Below are positions 5,279 through 9,216 of a stretch of DNA of 9,216 bases, piece by piece. The DNA is taken from positions 1 through 9,216 of the forward strand of contig JANXSC010000573.1 in the NCBI GenBank assembly GCA_025352845.1, given 5' to 3'. The position numbers and the translations under genes are program-made. Source of the DNA: Opitutaceae bacterium (GTDB lineage: Bacteria > Verrucomicrobiota > Verrucomicrobiia > Opitutales > Opitutaceae). The notes beneath the pieces were generated by a model, which worked only from the letters and a program-made list of their open reading frames with translations, made no database searches and was not told where the DNA came from. The first letter of the stretch is position 1. Every line of letters starts with the position of its first letter.

Positions 5279-7288
5279 ATGACTCCTCCCACTTCCTCCT
5301 GGTTTCGCCGTGCGCTCGCCCGGCGGCACGGCGCGGTGTGGTTGTTCCTCGCCCTCTTCGTCGCGGTGGCGGGGCTCACGCGCGGGCTGCTGCTGGTGAA
5401 ATCGGCCTCGTCCGTGGCGTTTGACCTGAGCATGGTCGCGGCCTTCGCCGTCGGGTTGCTCTTCGATCTGGGCGCGGCCGTTCTGTTCGCGGCCCCGCTG
5501 GTCGTGCTCCTTGCGGTTTTGCCGGCGAATTTTTTCCAACGCCGCTGGGCGCGCGGGCTGGCGGGCGCGTTTTTTTGCTCCGCCATTGCCCTGCTGATTT
5601 TCGGGGCGGTGGCGGAGTGGCTGTTTTGGGATGAGTTCAGCGTGCGGTTCAACTTCATCGCGGTGGACTACCTCGTCTATACCAAGGAAGTCGTCGGCAA
5701 CATCCGCGAGAGCTACCCGATGCCGCTGATCTTCGCGGGCATCCTCGGAGGCACGCTCGCGGTGGCGTGGCTCGGCTGGCGCGCGGGGCTGTTGCAGGCT
5801 TGGTTCGCGGCGGAACCCGAGCCGCTGCGCCGGCGCGCGATCGTGGGCGGCGCGTGGCTGGCGGTGGCGACGATTGTCGGCGTGGCGCTCGATGCGGAGC
5901 AGATTCCCGGCTTCACCAACAACTACCACCGCGAGCTTGCGAAGGACGGCCTGTGGTCGCTCTTCGCGGCGTTTCGCAACAACGAGCTCGATTACGCTCA
6001 GTTCTACCCGACGCTGCCGGTGGACGAGGCGTTCCGGCGCCTGCACGCCGAACTTGCGCGCGATCACGCGGAGCCGATCGCGCCCGATGTGCGCGACACG
6101 CTGCGCTTCGTGCGCGCCGCCGGCACCGAGCAGCAGCCGAACGTGATCCAGATCACGGTGGAGAGCCTGAGCGCAGATTTTCTCAGCATCTTCAACCGTG
6201 CCTCGCATCTCATGCCCAACATGGAGGAGATCGCGAGGAAGAGCCTGGTCTTCGAGCGCTTCTACGCCACTGGCACGCGCACCGACCGCGGGATGGAGGC
6301 GCTCACGCTGGCGATCCCACCGACCCCCGGCCGCTCGCTCGTGAAGCGGCCGCGCAACGAGAACCTCTTCACGCTCGGCTCGGTCTTTCAGAGCCGCAGT
6401 TACGACACGGCGTTCATCTACGGGGGCTACGGCTACTTCGACAACATGAACTATTTTTTTGGCAACAACGGCTATCGCGTCGTCGATCGCGCGTCGGTCG
6501 CCGGGAGCGACATCACGTTTGCCAACGCCTGGGGCGCGTGCGACGAGGATCTCTACCGCTGGACGATCCGCGAGGCGGATGCGGCGCACGCGGCGGGGAA
6601 AAAATTCCACCACTTCGTGATGACGACCTCGAACCACCGGCCCTTCACCTACCCCGAGGGCCGGATCGATTTGCCATCGAAAATCTCGGGCCGCGCCGGC
6701 GCCGTGAAATACACCGACTACGCGATCGGGAAATTCCTGCGCGACGCCGAGGCGAAGCCGTGGTTCCGCGACACCGTCTTCGTGATCGTGGCGGATCATT
6801 GCGCGTCGGTCGCGCGCAAGACCGCGCTGCCGGTGCCGAGCTATCACATCCCGCTGATCATCTTTTCGCCCGGCGGGCACATCGCGCCGGGCACGGTGAA
6901 ACAACTGATGAGCCAGGTGGACTACGCGCCGACGCTGCTCGGGCTGCTCAACTGGAGCTACGCGAGCCGGTTCTTCGGCTGGGATGTGCGCACGGCCGAC
7001 CGCGACGGGCGCGCTCTCATCGGTAACTACCAAAAGCTCGGACTGTATGGGCCGGGGATGCTAAGCATGCTCATGCCCGTGAGAAAATCCGCGGAATACA
7101 ACTGCGCCGACGACACGTTTGCGCTGACGGAGCGGCCGGCCACGCTCACCGCGACGACCATCGCTTACTACCAGACGGCGAGCTACCTTTACCGAAATCA
7201 ACTTTACCGCAGGCTCACGCTTGAAGAACAGGCGGACTTTGCGGGCCGGGCCCAAACCGGCGCGTCGCCTCCCAAAGCCGGCGAATGA
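5279..7288 (+). CDS. LTA synthase/MdoB-type membrane phosphoglycerol transferase (sulfatase fold)
   Basis: A 669-residue inner-membrane enzyme of the alkaline phosphatase/sulfatase superfamily. Roughly five transmembrane helices lie in the first 205 residues (about 18-40, 48-62, 65-83, 93-112 and 148-167, with another hydrophobic stretch at 188-205). A conserved juxtamembrane block (FTNNYHRELAKDGLWSLFAAF, about 212-232) and a large extracytoplasmic catalytic domain follow. Active-site elements are VESLSADF (294-301, metal-binding E295), TGTRTDRGMEAL (331-342, with T335 at the position of the catalytic Thr), SNHRPF (451-456) and VADHC (504-508). Relatives transfer glycerol-phosphate from phosphatidylglycerol to lipoteichoic acid or periplasmic glucans, or phosphoethanolamine to lipid A. 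The exact donor and acceptor here are unknown. The gene overlaps the arnT-like start by 4 bp (ATGA), so the two are translationally coupled, which points to envelope glycolipid modification. Confidence 0.85.
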   Translation: MTPPTSSWFRRALARRHGAVWLFLALFVAVAGLTRGLLLVKSASSVAFDLSMVAAFAVGLLFDLGAAVLFAAPLVVLLAVLPANFFQRRWARGLAGAFFCSAIALLIFGAVAEWLFWDEFSVRFNFIAVDYLVYTKEVVGNIRESYPMPLIFAGILGGTLAVAWLGWRAGLLQAWFAAEPEPLRRRAIVGGAWLAVATIVGVALDAEQIPGFTNNYHRELAKDGLWSLFAAFRNNELDYAQFYPTLPVDEAFRRLHAELARDHAEPIAPDVRDTLRFVRAAGTEQQPNVIQITVESLSADFLSIFNRASHLMPNMEEIARKSLVFERFYATGTRTDRGMEALTLAIPPTPGRSLVKRPRNENLFTLGSVFQSRSYDTAFIYGGYGYFDNMNYFFGNNGYRVVDRASVAGSDITFANAWGACDEDLYRWTIREADAAHAAGKKFHHFVMTTSNHRPFTYPEGRIDLPSKISGRAGAVKYTDYAIGKFLRDAEAKPWFRDTVFVIVADHCASVARKTALPVPSYHIPLIIFSPGGHIAPGTVKQLMSQVDYAPTLLGLLNWSYASRFFGWDVRTADRDGRALIGNYQKLGLYGPGMLSMLMPVRKSAEYNCADDTFALTERPATLTATTIAYYQTASYLYRNQLYRRLTLEEQADFAGRAQTGASPPKAGE

Positions 7289-9030
7289 GCGAACCCATGC
7301 CCCATCTCTTTCCCGACCGCACGCCACCGCCGCCATGGCGCGACGCGCTGCTTCTGCTCCTCGCCTTCGGCGCGCTTTATTTTTTCCGGCTCGGCAGCTA
7401 CCCGCTCTCGAATCCCGACGAAGGCCGCTACGCCGAGATCCCGCGCGAGATGCTCGCGACCGGCGATTGGGTGACGCCACGGCTCAACGGCGTGAATTAT
7501 TTCGAGAAGCCACCGCTGGTCTATTGGGCGACGGCGGTGATGGAGAAAATTTTCGGGCAGAACGAGTGGGCGGTGCGCGCGGTGCCCGTGCTCTTCGCGC
7601 TGTGGGGCGTGCTCATCACCTACGCGGCTGGTCGCCGGCTGCATGGCCGCGAGGCGGGCCTGCTCGCCGCTATTGTGCTCGGCACGTCGCTGCTCTGGTT
7701 CGTGGTCGGGCATATTCCGCTGTTGGACACCGCGGTGTCGGTGCTGATGGCACAGGCGCTGTTCGCGTTTCTGCTCGGCGTGCGCGAGCCCGCGGGTGCG
7801 ACGCGGCGCGGACTCTTTTATGCGCTCTATGGTAGTATGGCGCTCGCGACGCTGGCGAAGGGACTCATCGGCTTTCTCGTCACGGGTGCGGTGATGTTTT
7901 TGTGGTTGTTGGCTTTCAACCAGTGGCGGCGGCTCCGTCCGTTTTATCTGCCAACGGGCGCATTGCTGTTTCTCGCGCTCGCGGTGCCATGGCACGTGCT
8001 CGCCGCGCTGCACAACGAGACGTGGGTGCACCGCTATTTTGTTTTCGAACACTTCGAGCGCTTCCTCACCTCGGCCGCCTCACGGCCCGGCCCGGTGCAC
8101 TACTTCGTGTGGATTGTGCTCGGGGGGATGATTCCGTGGACGGGATTTCTGTGGCCGGCGGTGCGCGAGGCTTTGCGCGGCGGTTGGTCGCGGCGAAAGG
8201 AAAATGCCGACGCGTGGTTTCTCGTCACGTGGGTGGCGTTTGTTTTTTTCTTTTTCTCGGTTTCGAGCTCGAAACTGCCGCCCTACATCCTGCCGATCTT
8301 TCCGGCACTCGCGGTGCTGATCGGCGCGTGGCTGGCGCCGGTGCTCGCAGAAAAATCTGTGGCCAGACCACTCGGCAGGCTCGGGGCCCTGAGCTTGCCG
8401 AATGGGCTCCGCGGCGGGCTGAACGCGTTTACTTTCATCAACGGCCTGCTCGCGGCGGCGTTGCTGGCCGCGGTCTTCAAGCCGGGCCTGATCATCAGGG
8501 ATCTCGATCAGGCGGCCGCGTTGCGTGCGCCGGCGGTGGTCATGGCCGTGATCCTGCTCGTCGGTGGCGTGCTCGCGCCGTGGCTCGCGCGCATGCGCGG
8601 CGCACGCCCGGCGATAGGGGGAGTCGCGATAACCATGGCGCTGTTCTTTGCCGCGCTGCAATTCGCCGCGCCCGACATCAACAAGCCCGGCACGAAGTCG
8701 CTCGCGGCCGTCGTCAATGAGCGCGCCCGCCCCGGCGATCGCGTGCTGCACTACCGCGAATTTTTCCACGACTTCACCTTTTATGCGGCGCGGCTCGTCG
8801 ATGTGGTGGCCTACAAGGGCGAGCTCGAGCTGGAGGAGGATGCCGCCGCTCGGGCGAGCGGGCGTTTTTTTGAAGAACCAAAATTCCGCGAGCTGTGGGC
8901 GCAGCCGGGCCGCATCTTCGCCGTGGCGCGCAAGAAAGACGTGAACGGAAAACTGTTCGCCGATCCCGCGTTCCGTTATCACTTGCTCGCCGAATCACCC
9001 GACCACTGTCTCTTCAGCAACCAGCCCTGA
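7285..9030 (+). CDS. arnT: ArnT-like family 39 glycosyltransferase
   Basis: A 581-residue polytopic membrane protein of the ArnT/PMT family (GT39). ArnT moves 4-amino-4-deoxy-L-arabinose from undecaprenyl phosphate to lipid A phosphates on the periplasmic face of the inner membrane, lowering surface charge and giving cationic peptide resistance. The signature NPDEGRYAEIPREML (43-57, catalytic acidic pair D45/E46), GDWVTPRLNGVNYFEKPPL (60-78), LAKGLIG (190-196) and SSSKLPPYILPIFPALA (327-343) are all present, with about a dozen hydrophobic segments and a small soluble C-terminal domain. Length is as expected for ArnT. The ATG at 7285 overlaps the preceding stop. At residues about 362-374 the coding sequence is made of a REP-like palindrome, read as PLGRLGALSLPNG, between two membrane segments, so it is probably a tolerated loop insertion. 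An ArnB-like gene follows 1 bp later. Transfer of a different sugar, as in other GT39 enzymes, cannot be excluded. Confidence 0.85.
   Translation: MSEPMPHLFPDRTPPPPWRDALLLLLAFGALYFFRLGSYPLSNPDEGRYAEIPREMLATGDWVTPRLNGVNYFEKPPLVYWATAVMEKIFGQNEWAVRAVPVLFALWGVLITYAAGRRLHGREAGLLAAIVLGTSLLWFVVGHIPLLDTAVSVLMAQALFAFLLGVREPAGATRRGLFYALYGSMALATLAKGLIGFLVTGAVMFLWLLAFNQWRRLRPFYLPTGALLFLALAVPWHVLAALHNETWVHRYFVFEHFERFLTSAASRPGPVHYFVWIVLGGMIPWTGFLWPAVREALRGGWSRRKENADAWFLVTWVAFVFFFFSVSSSKLPPYILPIFPALAVLIGAWLAPVLAEKSVARPLGRLGALSLPNGLRGGLNAFTFINGLLAAALLAAVFKPGLIIRDLDQAAALRAPAVVMAVILLVGGVLAPWLARMRGARPAIGGVAITMALFFAALQFAAPDINKPGTKSLAAVVNERARPGDRVLHYREFFHDFTFYAARLVDVVAYKGELELEEDAAARASGRFFEEPKFRELWAQPGRIFAVARKKDVNGKLFADPAFRYHLLAESPDHCLFSNQP
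8368..8406. repeat. REP-like palindrome inside the arnT-like gene
   Basis: The stretch 8373-8400 is an inverted repeat with 14 pairs and no loop, centred on GGGCCC: CGGCAGGCTCGGGG on the left and CCCTGAGCTTGCCG on the right, with two G-T pairs (8378-8395 and 8383-8390) in one strand. Further matches flank it (8372 with 8401, and CCA/TGG outside). The sequence matches a widespread class of short palindromes built on a GCTCAGGGCCCTGAGC core, usually found dispersed in genomes. Here it adds no stop and stays in frame. Confidence 0.6.
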
Positions 9031-9031
9031 C

Positions 9032-9216
9032 ATGTCCGCGCCCTTCCTGCCGCTCACGCGCCCGACCATCGACGACGAGACCATCGCCGGCGTCGCCGAG
9101 GTCCTGCGCTCCGGCTGGATTACCTCCGGGCCCAACGTGAAGGCGCTGGAGGCGAAACTCTCGGAACACTGCGGCGGCCGGCCGGTGCGCGTCTTCAACT
9201 CCGGCACCTGCACGAT
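9032..9216 (+). CDS. DegT/DnrJ/EryC1-family (ArnB-like) sugar aminotransferase, partial
   Basis: The first 61 complete codons are visible and the gene runs off the window. The ATG at 9032 lies 1 bp after the arnT-like stop codon, so the two are co-translated. The start reads MSAPFLPLTRPTIDDETIAG, followed by EVLRSGWITSGPNVKALE and RVFNSGTCT. The R-P-x-I-x-x-E, SGW(I/L)T-x-GP and N-S-G-T elements are the standard N-terminal motifs of PLP-dependent sugar aminotransferases, and the overall start is very close to ArnB-type enzymes. ArnB makes UDP-4-amino-4-deoxy-L-arabinose from the 4-keto sugar. The catalytic lysine lies beyond the window, so related 4-amino-sugar enzymes (PseC- or WecE-like) remain possible. 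Its place directly after an ArnT-like gene supports a role in making the sugar that ArnT transfers. Confidence 0.8.
   Translation, partial: MSAPFLPLTRPTIDDETIAGVAEVLRSGWITSGPNVKALEAKLSEHCGGRPVRVFNSGTCT

Noticed and set aside
5144..7033. The holA frame stays open far upstream, giving an apparent 1001-residue minus-strand protein.
   Set aside because: The extra part is antisense to the well-supported LTA-synthase-like gene. It is rich in Arg, His and Glu, as expected from reading the complement of GC-rich codons, and HolA itself has a normal start at 5143.
7204..8982. Two long minus-strand frames (282 and 300 residues) opposite the arnT-like gene.
   Set aside because: They are low-complexity Arg/His/Glu-rich shadows of a gene with clear ArnT motifs.

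Overview
The window is GC-rich chromosomal DNA from a Gram-negative-type bacterium. The HolA sequence style, the weak or absent Shine-Dalgarno sequences and the LTA-synthase-like/ArnT/ArnB-like gene set would fit a Verrucomicrobiota (Opitutales-like) genome. That placement is inference from general familiarity, not from a database search, and a proteobacterium is not excluded.

Layout. On the left (1-756, minus strand) lie three small genes: the N-terminal part of a Phd/YefM-type antitoxin cut by the window edge, an unrecognised 89-residue protein, and a DUF4160-like gene broken by a one-base frameshift. In the middle, 775-4144 is a compact inserted element. It carries three tightly spaced minus-strand genes: a ParB-like protein, a protein with a putative PD-(D/E)xK-like nuclease motif, and a D12-class adenine DNA methyltransferase. 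It is bounded by two 117-bp direct copies of the last 39 codons of holA. To the right, the complete holA (DNA polymerase III delta subunit, minus strand) faces away from a plus-strand envelope operon: a membrane LTA-synthase/MdoB-type phosphoglycerol transferase, an ArnT-type glycosyltransferase overlapping it by 4 bp, and the start of a DegT/ArnB-type sugar aminotransferase 1 bp further on.

Main point. The two holA tails differ at five bases, all synonymous third-codon positions and all in the last 15 codons. The 72 bp before them are identical. This is what integration at a gene 3' end leaves when the element brings its own replacement tail: holA stays intact and the old tail is left as a remnant beside the DUF4160 gene. 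No integrase is encoded between the repeats. The cargo looks like an unusual restriction-modification or anti-phage module (ParB-like protein + putative nuclease + adenine methyltransferase) that could be co-transcribed with holA by read-through.

The right-hand operon probably modifies lipid A/LPS or another envelope glycan, with a phosphoglycerol-type transferase and an aminoarabinose-type sugar synthesis and transfer pair. A REP-like palindrome sits in frame inside the arnT-like gene and is translated.
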